From CAVZZG01 sp963779685 (GTDB lineage Bacteria; Actinomycetota; Thermoleophilia; Gaiellales; F1-60-MAGs149), in contig CAVZZG010000003.1 of NCBI GenBank assembly GCA_963779685.1, forward strand, positions 992,001-1,056,000: a DNA stretch of 64,000 nt, written 5' to 3'. Made by a program: the position numbers and the translations under genes. Each line of letters begins with the position of its first letter. The stretch's first letter is position 1. The notes beneath the pieces were generated by a model. That model was given only the letters and a program-made list of their open reading frames with translations. It made no database searches and was not told the origin of the DNA. Shown in pieces: positions 15,653-24,771 of the stretch.

Positions 15653-18609
15653 TCAGACGGTGACGAGGGTGAAGGTGATGCCGCCGGTGACGGCGAGCTG
15701 CGGATCCATGGTGATCGTGTACTGGCCCGTCGAAGGCAGCTGCACCGTGATGCTGGTGCCGCCCGTACCCACGCTCTTGGCGAGGATCAGCTGGGTGGCG
15801 AACGGCGTCTGGATCGTGATCTTGGCGCCGCAGCAGGAGCTCGTGCCCTCGGTGACCGACGCCATGGTCAGCTTGACCAGGGTGTTCGCCGTGCCGTTGA
15901 AGGTGAGCGTGCCGTTCTGCCCCGGAGTTCCCGTCGTCAGCCGCACCGAGGCGCCGTCGATGGTGATCGCCCCGGAGGAGTTGGCCGGCACGAGCCAGGC
16001 GGTGACGGTGTAGCTGCCGAAGTTGGCCCCGGTCGGGTCGACCTTGAGCGTGTAGTTGCCGCCCTGCACCAGGGTGGTCGCGTCGACGAAGAGGCCGCTC
16101 GAGGTGAACGACTTCGACACCAGCTGGGTCGTATCCGGGTTGATGATCTTGAGCGCACCGGCCGAGGCGGGTGCCGAGACCAGCAGGGAGACGCGCGAGC
16201 CGCCCGTCACGTTGTTCAGCGCCAGCGAGATGTTCTGACCGACTGCGCTGGTTGCGGAGGTGACGGCGACGCCGTTGGTGGCGATGGAGCCGCTGACGTC
16301 CGCGGGCACGTCGTAGATCATCACCGTCTGCGTTCCGACCGCTCCGTCGCGGGGATCGAGGTAGACGGTGTAGGTGCCGTTGGCGGGCAGGGTCTTGGTG
16401 TCGATGACGCCGCCCGACGTGCCGGTCGTGCCCGAGCCGAGCAGGGTCGTGCCATCGGTCGAGAAGAGCTTGACGGTGCCGGCGAGGGCGCCGCTCGCGA
16501 CCGATACCAGCACGCCGTGGTTCTGCTGGCCCGTGAAGGTGACCGACATGTTCTGGCCCGGGATGGTCGTCGTCAGCGTGGCCGGAGCGCCGGTCGGCGT
16601 GGCGACCGCCGTGACGTCGGCCGGCACGAGGAAGGCCGCGAGCACGACGTTGCCGCTCGACGAGCCGGCCGGGTCGACCACGATGGTGTACTGGCCGGCG
16701 GTCGCGGCCGTGTACCCGTCGGCGAACTTGCCGGAGGTGGTGAAGGTGAACGACGAGCCGAACTTCGTCATCGTGTTGTCGTAGATGGTCACGGTGCCGC
16801 TCTTGATGAACGTGCCGGAGATCTTGAAGGCGAGCCGCTGACCGACCGACGCGTTGAAGGTGAAGCGCGAGTTCTGGAACGGCGTCACCGTCGTGGCGGC
16901 GGTGCCGCCGGAGAGGGTCGACAGGGGCGTGACCGTGCCCGAGGTGTCGGCAGGCACGGTGTAGACCGTGAAGCTGACGGTGCCCGTGGCGGCGGCGGTG
17001 GGATCGAAGAAGATCGTCCAGGTGCCGGCGACGTCGAGCGTCTGCGTGTCGATGTACGACGAGCCGGTGACGGTGGAGGTCGTCGAGCACGCTGCCGTCC
17101 GGGCCGATGCAGCTCGACGGTGCCGCCGGTCAGGGTCGAGCCGGTCATCGCGATCGCGATGCGCTCGTTCAGGGCGCCGGCGAACGTGTAGCTCCAGTTC
17201 TGGCCCGGCGTCGCGATCGTGAAGGTGGAACCGACCGACGATGGCGCGGTCGCCGACACGGCGAGGGGTGTGACCCCGTCACTGACGTCGAACACGGCGA
17301 AGGTCGCCGTTCCGACGCCCGCTCCGTTCGGGTCGACCACGATCGTGTACGTACCCGTGGCCGGGAGCGACGGATAGTCGATGAAGTCGGTGGCCGCGTG
17401 CAGCGTGATGGCGGTGCCGAGCATGGTGCCGTCCGGCTTCTTCAGCCAGACGCTCGCGCTGACGTACGTGCCGCCGGTGACCTTGATGGTGATGTGGTGT
17501 CCCGATGTCCCAGGGAAGGTGACCCCTGCCGACTCGCCCGGAATCGTCACGGCACCGGCGCCCGAGCCGGGCAGGCTCGCAATCGCCACGGGTGCCGGGT
17601 CGGCGAGGCCGAGGTCGTACACCGTCAGCGTGATGTTGCCGAGGTTGGTGCCCGTGGGATCGAGCGAGACCGAGTAGCTGCCGGTGGCCGGCAGCGTCGT
17701 GGTGTCGATGAACCCGCCGTTGGCGTTGAAGCTGGCCAGGGCGACCGGGGCGCCGGTTGCGTCGAGCAGCGCGACGTAGCCACTGGCGATGGTCGAGCCG
17801 GTGAGGCTGACGAACACGCGCCGGTTGATGGTGCCGTTGAACGTGATCTTCGCGTTCTGGCCCGGGCCGGTGATCGCGATCGCCGTCACGCCGCCGCCCG
17901 CCGTGGGCGTGGTGGCGCCGGAGACGTCGGCCGGGACGTTGGTCGCGGTGAAGTTCAGCGAGCCGGAGAAGGGCGCGTTCGGGGCGATCGTGACGGTGTA
18001 CGTACCGATCGTCGCGAGGGTGGTGGCGTCGATGTAGTTGGATCCGGTGCCCGTCGAGGCCGAGACGACGAACGTGCCCGTCGGCCCGCGCACCGTGATC
18101 GCCATCTGCGCGATCGTCGAACCCGTCCAGTTGAAGAACACGCGCTGGTTGGCCGACGTCGTGTCGAACGCGAGGATCGCGAGGTGCGTGGAGGTGATCG
18201 TCACGGCCTGCGGGGTACCGAGCGTCAACCGGTTGGTCTGGTCGACCTGGTTGGCCGCGTACCCGCTGGGCACGACGTAGTAGTCCTGAGTCGAGGTGAC
18301 GGGCCCGCCGCCGCCCACGCACGTGGTCTGGACGGTCATCTTGCCGGTGGTGGCGCCGGCCGGGACGGTCGTCGTGATGCTCGTCAGGGACGAGGCCGAC
18401 ACGACCGCGGCCGTGCCGTTGTACTTGACGACGTTCGACGCGGGCGTCGCGCAGAAGTTGGTACCGGTGATGGTCGTCGTCGCGCCGACCACGCCCACGG
18501 CCGGCGTGAAGCTGGTGATGGTAGGCGCCGCGGCCTGGGCAGCGGTGGCGAAGAGCACGACAGCCAATGCTGTCGTGGCACGCACGAGCGTTCTGACGGG
18601 TACCGACAC
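15653..18609 (-). CDS. large secreted IPT/PPC-like repeat protein, frameshift near 17080
   Basis: About 985 residues once the frameshift is repaired. Signal peptide (TTALAVVLFATAAQAAAP), then an IPT/TIG domain (about 30-110: TITSFTPAVGVVGATTTITGTNF), then about seven tandem copies of a roughly 110-130-residue beta-rich unit marked by GQN..(I/L)TFNG, (V/I)DTTTLPATGSYS(V/I).(L/V)DPTG and VPAD(V/T)SG, resembling pre-peptidase C-terminal (PPC) domains. The frame changes at 17060-17100, in the fifth unit, within coding of otherwise perfect repeat pattern, so an indel is the simplest explanation. GTG start with a GGGGG ribosome site and a leader of more than 100 nt. Likely an extracellular adhesin or matrix-binding protein. 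Confidence 0.75.
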
Positions 18610-18755
18610 TGGGAACCCCCGGGGCTATTTCTTGGGTAGGTGGAACGCAGGGTGAGCCGCTGGGGCGGACTCCCATAGAACGAAACCACCTGGGACGATG
18701 GCTTTCGTCCACCAATCGGGGGATCTGAGCCTCGAGGGGCGGAAACTCGTAGGGG

Positions 18756-19043
18756 CTACGCCGTCTGCGAATCCGGCCGCTCGAAGCGCCGCGCAGCGCG
18801 CTCCCGGGCGCGCGCGATCTCACGCTCGCGGTCGTGCGGCGGCCCGGTCACCACCAGGCTCGCGAGCAGCTGGGACGAGGCTGCCGTCACTGCCTCGACG
18901 GCGCGGGCGAACGCCTCCTCGTTGACGCGCGCCGGGCGGGTCATGCCGCTGATCTTGCGCACGTACTGCAGCGCGGCGGCGTGGACGTCCTCGGCCGTGG
19001 TCGGCGGCTCGTAGTTGTGCAGGGGACGGATCGATCGGCACAT
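18756..19043 (-). CDS. DUF2277 family protein
   Basis: A 95-residue protein closely matching DUF2277: MCRSIRPLHNYEPPTTAEDV, ALQYVRKISGMTRPARVNEEAF and REREIARARERAARRFE. It is a small cytosolic helical protein of unknown function found mainly in actinobacteria. It follows the DUF1326 gene by 7 bp on the same strand, so both are likely in one transcript. Confidence 0.88.
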   Translation of the reverse strand: MCRSIRPLHNYEPPTTAEDVHAAALQYVRKISGMTRPARVNEEAFARAVEAVTAASSQLLASLVVTGPPHDREREIARARERAARRFERPDSQTA

Positions 19044-19050
19044 GGCGGTC

Positions 19051-19662
19051 TCAGCTCTCCGAGGAGTAGTCGAAGGAGGACTCGAAGCCGCAGGTGCCCT
19101 CGTACCGGAAGTGGAAGGGCTCGTCGTCGGCTTCGAGGACGGATGCGATCAGCTCGCGGCCCGGCTGGTCGTACCCCGGGATGATGCAGGCAACGGTGCT
19201 CGCGGTCGGGTAGGGGCGGTCGACGACGAACGCCAGCCCGCTGCCGACCCGGAGCGAGCCGCGGCCCTCGGTGTGGTCGACGTCGATCGTGCTGGTGACC
19301 ACGCTGAGGAGGTCGCTCCCCTTCCTCACCCACGGGAACTGGCGCAGGGCCGTGCCGCCCAGCCTGCCCGTGAACACGTCCGCGAGCGCCGCCCGCTGCG
19401 CGTCATCGCCGCGATCGTCGACGTGGAGCATCCACCGCCAGGGCGATCCGGGCTCGTCGTCGCCGTACCAGAACGCGATGGCGACGGCGAGGCCGCTGAC
19501 GTCGACCCCGTCGACCTCGCCGTTGCCGATGAGCCACGACAGCACGCCCTCGCACTCGCCGTGCGTGGATCGGCCGCCCGGCACGCCGTCGATCTTGCGG
19601 CAGGGACAGATCGCGTCGCAGTTGCACGACTCGAGCGTCGTCCCTTGCATGTGGTAGGCCAT
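19051..19662 (-). CDS. DUF1326 family protein
   Basis: A 203-residue DUF1326 protein: AYHMQGTTLESCNCDAICPC near the N-terminus with a cysteine cluster (C14, C16, C20, C22 region), GECEGVLSWLIGNGEVDGVDVSGL, and a C-terminal FRYEGTCGFESSFDY. Function is unknown; the cysteine cluster suggests metal binding. The ATG at 19662 follows GGAGGGG, a clear ribosome site, and TAGGTT lies further upstream, making this one of the leadered genes here. Confidence 0.85.
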   Translation of the reverse strand: MAYHMQGTTLESCNCDAICPCRKIDGVPGGRSTHGECEGVLSWLIGNGEVDGVDVSGLAVAIAFWYGDDEPGSPWRWMLHVDDRGDDAQRAALADVFTGRLGGTALRQFPWVRKGSDLLSVVTSTIDVDHTEGRGSLRVGSGLAFVVDRPYPTASTVACIIPGYDQPGRELIASVLEADDEPFHFRYEGTCGFESSFDYSSES

Positions 19663-19729
19663 CACCCCTCCGGTCGGCGCATGGCCTGAACCTACCAGGC
19701 CGCGCGCGGCAGTCAAGCGCCGGGGTGGG

Positions 19730-19735
19730 TAGAGT
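19730..19735 (+). promoter_or_regulatory. -10 element TAGAGT for the phosphoribosyltransferase gene
   Basis: TAGAGT ends 12 nt before the ATG at 19748 and 3 nt before an in-frame GTG at 19739; transcription from about 7 nt downstream would leave at most a few leader bases. Confidence 0.45.
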
Positions 19736-19747
19736 TGCGTGCGGCCG

Positions 19748-20236
19748 ATGGAACACGTCGACGGCAAGCTGCACCTCACCTTCGAGGACATCGCCCGCCA
19801 GGTGGTGGAGCTCGGGGAGCGCGTCCGCGGTGACTACGACGTGATGCTGCTCGTCACCCGGGGCGGCCTCATCCCCGGCGGCCTACTGGCGTACCTGCTG
19901 GGCATCAAGAACATCCTCGTCGCCGCCGTCCAGTTCTACGACGACGACGGCGTCCGCGGCGAAGCGCCGACGTTCCTCCAGTTCCCGTCCGACCCGCTCC
20001 TCCACGGGCACCGGGTACTCGTCGTCGACGAGGTGTGGGACTCGGGCCGTACCATCCAGGCCGTGACCGAGCGCGTGCGTGCCGCCGGCGGCACGCCGAC
20101 CACGGCCGTCCTCCACTTCAAACCGGGCCGCGACGAGACCGGCCTGCGGCCGGACGTGCACGTGCTCGAGACCAACGACTGGATCGTCTACCCGTGGACG
20201 AAGGTGACCGACTACCTGGCGGGTCGCCCGGGCTGA
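19748..20236 (+). CDS. phosphoribosyltransferase domain protein
   Basis: A 162-residue type I phosphoribosyltransferase: LVTRGGLIPGGLLAYLLGIKN (pyrophosphate loop) and the PRPP motif VLVVDEVWDSGRT. Resembles hypoxanthine/xanthine-guanine-type PRTases of archaea and bacteria; the base acceptor cannot be specified, though purine salvage is likely. No membrane or extra domain. The stop TGA abuts the stop of the convergent small gene (TGATCA). Confidence 0.82.
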   Translation: MEHVDGKLHLTFEDIARQVVELGERVRGDYDVMLLVTRGGLIPGGLLAYLLGIKNILVAAVQFYDDDGVRGEAPTFLQFPSDPLLHGHRVLVVDEVWDSGRTIQAVTERVRAAGGTPTTAVLHFKPGRDETGLRPDVHVLETNDWIVYPWTKVTDYLAGRPG

Positions 20237-20455
20237 TCAGATCCAGGCGCCGCAGTCGCAGCACTTGCGGCCGGCGCCGCTGCGCAGCACCCGGCGGTGG
20301 ACGCAGGCGATGTCCGACGCCTCGTACCGTGCGGCGATATCGGCCAGCACCTGCCGGGCCCGCTCGCCCTGCACCGCACCGCACGCGGCCAGGAGCACAT
20401 CGACGGCTTCACTGTCCAGCGCGACGTAGCGGGTGGTCTCCACCCCACCACTCAA
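20237..20455 (-). CDS. small CCDCG-ending hypothetical protein
   Basis: Up to 72 residues, helical, ending RKCCDCGAWI. Not recognised. The cysteines at the extreme C-terminus could form half of a zinc site. Start could be the TTG at 20455 or GTG at 20443. Downstream of the cNMP-binding gene, separated by a hairpin. Confidence 0.5.
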   Translation of the reverse strand: MSGGVETTRYVALDSEAVDVLLAACGAVQGERARQVLADIAARYEASDIACVHRRVLRSGAGRKCCDCGAWI

Positions 20456-20467
20456 CCCGATCCTGGC

Positions 20468-20502
20468 CGCTCCGCCAGTCCCCTCGACGGGGGAACGGAG
20501 CG
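20468..20502 (-). terminator. hairpin after the cNMP-binding gene
   Basis: CGCTCCG / CGGAGCG outer stem with an inner CCCC/GGGG stem, 20 bp after the stop at 20523; no T-tract. Confidence 0.5.
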
Positions 20503-20522
20503 AGCGGGGCCGGGCGGGCGGT

Positions 20523-20951
20523 TCAGCTCGCCGCGGGCGAGGTCGCCAGCAGGTGCGCGGCCATCGAACGCAAGACCTTCGTCTCGACGTCCCGGTTGGT
20601 CGACAGCAGGCCGCGGAACGCGTGATCCGCCATCACGAAGACGCGCATCGGCGACTTCGCCGTGACCGTCGCGGTGCGCGGCGTCTGCGCGATCAGCGAG
20701 ATCTCGCCCACGAACTCGCCGGGGCCGCAGGTGCGGATGTGGTTGCCGCCTTTGACCACGTCAGCCTCGCCCTCGATGATGACGTAGAACTCCCGCCCGT
20801 TCTCGCCCTCGCGCATCAGCACCCGCCCCTCGGGGAGGTCGAGCTCGTCCGTGATGCGGCCGAGCAGCTCGAGTTCCTTCTTCGAGAAGCCGGCGAACAA
20901 CGGCGAGCGCGCCAGGGCCGTGAGCTTGACATCCTCCGTCGATCGCTTCAT
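20523..20951 (-). CDS. cyclic-nucleotide-binding domain protein
   Basis: A 142-residue stand-alone cNMP-binding domain: ARSPLFAGFSKKELELLGRI, EGENGREFYVIIEGEADVV, the phosphate-binding cassette GPGEFVGEISLIAQTPRTATV, and no helix-turn-helix, so it is not a CRP-type activator. It may sense cAMP/cGMP and bind a partner. ATG start with TAATCT 7 nt upstream. Adjacent flippase-like gene lies upstream across a 174-bp gap with hairpins. Confidence 0.85.
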   Translation of the reverse strand: MKRSTEDVKLTALARSPLFAGFSKKELELLGRITDELDLPEGRVLMREGENGREFYVIIEGEADVVKGGNHIRTCGPGEFVGEISLIAQTPRTATVTAKSPMRVFVMADHAFRGLLSTNRDVETKVLRSMAAHLLATSPAAS

Positions 20952-20958
20952 GCCGCAG

Positions 20959-20964
20959 AGATTA
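20959..20964 (-). promoter_or_regulatory. -10 element TAATCT for the cNMP-binding gene
   Basis: TAATCT ends 7 nt before the ATG at 20951; leaderless arrangement. Confidence 0.6.
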
Positions 20965-21027
20965 CTTGACGGACGCCACGGGGTGGAAGCCTGGATCGGC
21001 CCGCCAGTGCGTCGCGGCGTCCACTCG

Positions 21028-21075
21028 GCGTCGTGCTGGTAGCACGACGCCTCACAGGGAGTCAGGCCGACTCCC
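21028..21075 (-). terminator. two tandem hairpins downstream of the flippase-like gene
   Basis: GCGTCGTGCT-GGT-AGCACGACGC (10-bp perfect stem, 21028-21050) and GGGAGTC-AGGCC-GACTCCC (21057-21075), about 50 bp past the stop at 21126. Together they probably end transcription. Confidence 0.6.
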
Positions 21076-21125
21076 TCTGCCAGGCCGCTCCCAGGCCAGG
21101 AGGGAGGCCGGCCTGATGACCGAAC

Positions 21126-22188
21126 TCAGGTCGATCGGGGCTCCCGGGTAGCCGCGTCGCGGCGTTCCTCGTGGCGCCAGATCAACGCGCAGGCCGAACC
21201 GACGACGACCGTCGGCACGAACGTGAACACGCGGAAGAGCAACGCGGCGGCGACGACCTGGTCGGTATTCCCGCCGAACGCCACGAGAGCGCCCGTCAGC
21301 CCCAGCTCCTGGAGTCCGAGGCCCCCGGGCGTGATCGCCGTCGAGCCGATCAGCCGCGCGAACGCCCAGGCCGCCAGCGCCTCGAAGAACGAGATCCCGG
21401 TCACGCCGGTGGTATGGAGGCACGCCAGCAGCACGGCGAAGAGCGTGAGCTGGTTGGCGACCGTCGCAACCGTGAGGAAGAGCCAGCGGCGCGACACGAC
21501 GTCGATCGTCTCCGAGCGCATCTCGACGAGCCGGTCGCCCCACCCGATCCGCGGCGGCCGGTGGATGACAGCCATGACCCTCGTAGCGAGTCGGCCGCAG
21601 AACTCGCCGATCCGGTGTGCCTGCGTGGGGCTCCGGAAGCCGATGATGGCGCCGGCGATCAGGAGCACGAGAACGCCGGCGGCGACCAGGCTCGCCGTGA
21701 AGTAGAGCGGGTTGGCGTGGCCGGCGCCCAGTGCGGCGATCGCAACGACCGGAATCACGATGGTGATGCCCTGGTTCCAGAGCGCGACGAGGACGAAGCC
21801 GGCGGTGACGGCCTGTGGCGGGAATTGCCACTTCCGCAGCATGCCGATCTGGGTTGCGAAGCCGACCGCCTCGCCCATCGGCAGCACCGTGGTCATGAGC
21901 GTCGAGGTCTGGGTCAGGAGCGTCGAGCGCTTGTAGGAGCAGCCCGGGAACCGCCGCCATCCACGGCGGCCCGCCCGTCGCCAGGTTCAGGACGACGCAC
22001 ACCGAGATGACCGCCCAGTCGTTGCGGTCCAGATCGGTCATGGACTGCCAGACGATCTGATAGTCGGCGAACCTGGGGATGACCGCGGCGAAGATCCCGA
22101 CCACGATCGCGACGCCGACCACGGGCCCGATCGCCTTGCGCCCGATCCGCCGCCAGTCGCGGTGCCCGGCGGGTGCAGGCGGGTTCAC
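21126..22188 (-). CDS. LPG-synthase/AglD-type membrane flippase, one frameshift
   Basis: Polytopic membrane protein of about 350 residues of the UPF0104 (lysylphosphatidylglycerol synthase TM) family. The N-terminal frame gives AIGPVVGVAIVVGIFAAVIP and LNLATGGPPWMAAVPG, then fails; an alternative frame continues as YKRSTLLTQTSTLMTTVLP and through ITPGGLGLQELGLTGALVAF to the stop at 21126. One base gained or lost near 21935 explains it. Family members translocate lipids or lipid-linked sugars. A second, intact paralogue is at 51.3 kb. GTG start at 22188 is likely but lacks a clear promoter element. Confidence 0.75.
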
Positions 22189-22343
22189 GCCGAACCCCGC
22201 GCCCGACAGCTCCTCGCGTACGTCCCCAACTGCCGGCGGCTCCCCACGAGCGGCACCCTAGCGGCACGCTGGTGCTGGTGCCCGTGACCGGCGTGACCAC
22301 GAGTTGACCGCGACGACGGCCTCGCGTCATCGGGAGGCCTCGA

Positions 22344-22416
22344 AGCGGACGACGGGGGTCGAACCCGCGACCTACGGCTTGGGAAGCCGTCGCTCTACCA
22401 ACTGAGCTACGTCCGC
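22344..22416 (-). tRNA. tRNA-Gly (anticodon CCC)
   Basis: A complete 73-nt cloverleaf: 7-bp acceptor GCGGACG/CGTCCGC, D-arm GCTC..GAGC, anticodon stem ACGGC/GCCGT with loop TTCCCAA, and T-arm GCGGG-TTCGACC-CCCGT. CCA is not encoded. Confidence 0.96.
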
Positions 22417-22425
22417 GTGAAGACG

Positions 22426-22431
22426 AGTATA
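22426..22431 (-). promoter_or_regulatory. -10 element TATACT of tRNA-Gly
   Basis: TATACT ends 9 nt before the mature 5' end, directly after the argS terminator. Confidence 0.65.
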
Positions 22432-22437
22432 GAGCCT

Positions 22438-22462
22438 GGATTCGTCGCTCAGCGACGGATCC
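22438..22462 (-). terminator. hairpin after argS
   Basis: GGATTCGTCGC-TCA-GCGACGGATCC, 11-bp stem with one wobble, 4 bp after the argS stop. Confidence 0.7.
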
Positions 22463-22466
22463 AGGC

Positions 22467-24062
22467 CTACATCTCGTCGGGTGCCTCGACCCCGATCAGG
22501 TCGAGTGCGGTGCGCGTGACGTTGCCGACGCAGGCCGTGAGCGCCAGCCGGAAGCCGCGGGCCTCTGGGTCGTCGGTGATCACGCGCAGTGAGGCGTCGT
22601 GCTTGCCGTCGTGGTGGTAGCGGTGCCAGTCGCCCGCCAGCGCTCCGAGCCAGGCGACGATCCGGTGCGGGGCGCGCTGCGCCTCGGCCTCCGCCGCCAC
22701 GCCGGGCCACTCGACCAGGCGCTTCACGATCGTCGCCTCCTGCGGGGCCGGCTCGTAGTTCCAGGGGCCGGCCGTGGGGGCCTCCGCCTTGCGCAGGATC
22801 GACGCTGCCCGGGCGTGGGCGTACTGGACGTAGTAGACGGGGTTCTCGTTGTTCTGGGCCACCGCGACGTCCAGGTCGATGTCCATGGACTGGTCGTGCG
22901 AGCGCTGCACCAGGAAGAAGCGGGCGGCGTCGACGCCGATACCGTCCATCAGCTCGTCGGCGGTGACGACGTTGCCGCGGCGTTTGCCCATGCGGGCGCC
23001 GGACACGGTGACCGTCTGGTAGATCTGCACGTCGACGGCCTCCGGCTCGTACCCCAGGCAGGCCGCGGCCCCCTTCAGGCGGCCGATGTAGCCGTGGTGG
23101 TCGGGCCCGAGCACGTACACCAGGCGATCGTGCCCGCGCGAGAACTTGTGCTCCAGGTAGGCGAGGTCGGCGGCGAAGTAGGTCGGCGTGCCGTCGGAGC
23201 GGATCAGGACGCGATCCTTGTCGTCGCCGAACTGGGAGGTGGCGAGCCAGATCGCACCCTCCCGCTCGTACACGTGCCCGGCGCCGCGGGCCCGGGCGAT
23301 CGCGCGCTCGACCGCGCCGGACGCGTGCAGGTCGCGCTCGGAGAACCAGATGTCGATGTGGATCCGCAGTCGCTCGGCCGTCGTCCTGATGCCCGCGAAC
23401 ATCAGCGGGACGGCCGCGTCGCGCCACTCCTCGGCGGGGGCGTCCGGAGGCAGATCGATGCGCTCGGCGAGCTCCGCGATCTCCGGCCCCGGGTAGCCGT
23501 CCTCGGGCGGCTCTTCCCCCCGCTTGCGGGCCCGCACCGACTCGCCGAAGAGGTCGATCTGGCGGCCGGCGTCGTTGAAGTAGTACTCGCGGACGACGTG
23601 GTGGCCGGCGAACTCGTAGATGCGGCCGACGGCGTCGCCGTAGGCGCCGTTGCGGGCGCTGGCGACCGTCATACGGCCGGTCGGGTTGGCCGAGATGAGC
23701 TCGACGAGCACCTCGTGCCGCGCCGACGGCGCGCCCGCGCCGTAGCGCTCGCCGTCCTGGAGGATGGTCGCGACGGCGCGCCGGTACCAGGCGCCCGCCA
23801 GCCGCAGGTTGACGAAGCCCGGCCCGGCCACCTCGACCGCCGCGAAGTCGTCGCTGGAGCGGAGCCGCTGGGCGATCTCCTCGGCGATCTGGCGCGGCGC
23901 GCGCTTGAGGACGGGGGCGAGTCGCAGCGCGACGGCGGTGGCGTAGTCGCCGTGGGAGCCGTCGGCCGGGCGTTCCAGCAGCACCTCGGTCGTCGCGCCG
24001 CCGACGAGCGACGAGGCCGCCCCTGCGATCGGCGCGACGAGGCTGGCGAGAAGATCGGTCAC
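22467..24062 (-). CDS. argS: arginyl-tRNA synthetase with unusual HIGH motif
   Basis: Charges tRNA-Arg. The 531-residue protein has the N-terminal Add-1 domain (to about 90), catalytic core with SANPTG, REYYFNDAGRQIDLFG, GDDKDRVLIRSDGTPTYFAADLAYLEHKF and GPDHHGYIGRLK, and the alpha-helical anticodon-binding domain with NNENPVYYVQYAHARAASILRK. The place of the HIGH signature (normally PLHVGHARG) reads RMTVASARNG, T132-V-A-S135, so both histidines are lost; KMSKS is RMGKR, which is common for ArgRS. GTG start fixed by TACGAT 6 nt upstream. Everything else is canonical, so it is presumably functional. Confidence 0.93.
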   Translation of the reverse strand: MTDLLASLVAPIAGAASSLVGGATTEVLLERPADGSHGDYATAVALRLAPVLKRAPRQIAEEIAQRLRSSDDFAAVEVAGPGFVNLRLAGAWYRRAVATILQDGERYGAGAPSARHEVLVELISANPTGRMTVASARNGAYGDAVGRIYEFAGHHVVREYYFNDAGRQIDLFGESVRARKRGEEPPEDGYPGPEIAELAERIDLPPDAPAEEWRDAAVPLMFAGIRTTAERLRIHIDIWFSERDLHASGAVERAIARARGAGHVYEREGAIWLATSQFGDDKDRVLIRSDGTPTYFAADLAYLEHKFSRGHDRLVYVLGPDHHGYIGRLKGAAACLGYEPEAVDVQIYQTVTVSGARMGKRRGNVVTADELMDGIGVDAARFFLVQRSHDQSMDIDLDVAVAQNNENPVYYVQYAHARAASILRKAEAPTAGPWNYEPAPQEATIVKRLVEWPGVAAEAEAQRAPHRIVAWLGALAGDWHRYHHDGKHDASLRVITDDPEARGFRLALTACVGNVTRTALDLIGVEAPDEM

Positions 24063-24068
24063 CCGCGC

Positions 24069-24074
24069 ATCGTA
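24069..24074 (-). promoter_or_regulatory. -10 element TACGAT for argS
   Basis: TACGAT ends 6 nt before the GTG at 24062; no ribosome site. Confidence 0.6.
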
Positions 24075-24114
24075 CGGGTCGACACCGAACGGCGAGCCCG
24101 GCAATACTGCCGAC

Positions 24115-24465
24115 GTGCTGATCGCGATCGCCGCATTCGCTCTCTTCGGTGGCGCGACGCTGATCGCAAGCCGGCTCCGTGACGTCGTCCGGCTGGCAGC
24201 GCTGTTCGGGGTCGCGTGGGCCGGTCACGCCGGCAACTGGCAGGTCGGCCTCCTCACCGGCGCGGTGCCGGCGTTCCTCGCGATCCTGGCGGCCGACGCC
24301 CTGCTGCGGCGCTCACCGGTGGTACGGCTCGCCGCGCAGGATCGTCGTCGCCCGGTACAGCTGCTCGAGGAGCACCACGCGGGCGAGCTGGTGCGGGAGG
24401 GTCAGCGCACCGAGCGAGAGGACGAGGCCGGCGGCGTCGACGAGGGCGTCGGCCAGGCCGCATGA
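24115..24465 (+). CDS. possible small membrane protein overlapping rlmH antisense
   Basis: The first 70 residues look like a two-helix membrane protein (LIAIAAFALFGGATLIASRL and LLTGAVPAFLAILAADALL), preceded by AATACT 6 nt before the GTG, as for other leaderless genes. The remaining 45 residues run antisense across the 3' end of rlmH and have shadow-like composition. Either a real small gene whose end overlaps rlmH, a frameshifted gene, or a chance frame; without it 250 bp between argS and rlmH would be empty. Confidence 0.4.
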   Translation: MLIAIAAFALFGGATLIASRLRDVVRLAALFGVAWAGHAGNWQVGLLTGAVPAFLAILAADALLRRSPVVRLAAQDRRRPVQLLEEHHAGELVREGQRTEREDEAGGVDEGVGQAA

Positions 24466-24771
24466 GCCGCCGATGACGAACGCCGTCCGCTGCGGCGGCG
24501 TCGTCTCGCGTTCGCCCAGCCAGGCCGCCAGCGCGGGCGAGTCGAGCGCCTGCCCACGACGGTCGAGGCAGGCGACGAACCAGCCGGCGAGGTGCGGCTC
24601 GATGCGGCGGCGCTCGCGCTCCATCACCTCCGCCGGCGTCCCCCGCTGCAGCGGCTCCTCGCGCACCTCCACGACCTCGAGGCGCAGCGCGCGGCCGAGC
24701 CGGGCCTCGTAGTCGCGCGACGCCTCGGCAAGCGCTCCCCGGGGCTTGCCGACGGCGACGATCCGGATCAG
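24313..24771 (-). CDS. rlmH: 23S rRNA pseudouridine-1915 N3-methyltransferase
   Basis: SPOUT-class methyltransferase that methylates pseudouridine 1915 of 23S rRNA. The 152-residue protein contains IRIVAVGKPRG at the N-terminus, the SAM knot FVIGGSCGLADAL and the C-terminal LPHQLARVVLLEQLYRATTILRGEPYH, normal for RlmH. The only start compatible with the family N-terminus is CTG at 24771, which overlaps the TGA of the DUF3467 gene as CTGA; this is an unusual start codon that would depend on translational coupling. The next upstream ATG or GTG in frame lies far inside the neighbouring gene. Confidence 0.88.
   Translation of the reverse strand: MIRIVAVGKPRGALAEASRDYEARLGRALRLEVVEVREEPLQRGTPAEVMERERRRIEPHLAGWFVACLDRRGQALDSPALAAWLGERETTPPQRTAFVIGGSCGLADALVDAAGLVLSLGALTLPHQLARVVLLEQLYRATTILRGEPYHR

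Noticed and set aside
22438..22462. argS/tRNA-Gly hairpin considered as a T-box
   Set aside because: It follows argS directly, lacks T-box bulges and antiterminator sequence, and sits before a tRNA, so a terminator is more likely.
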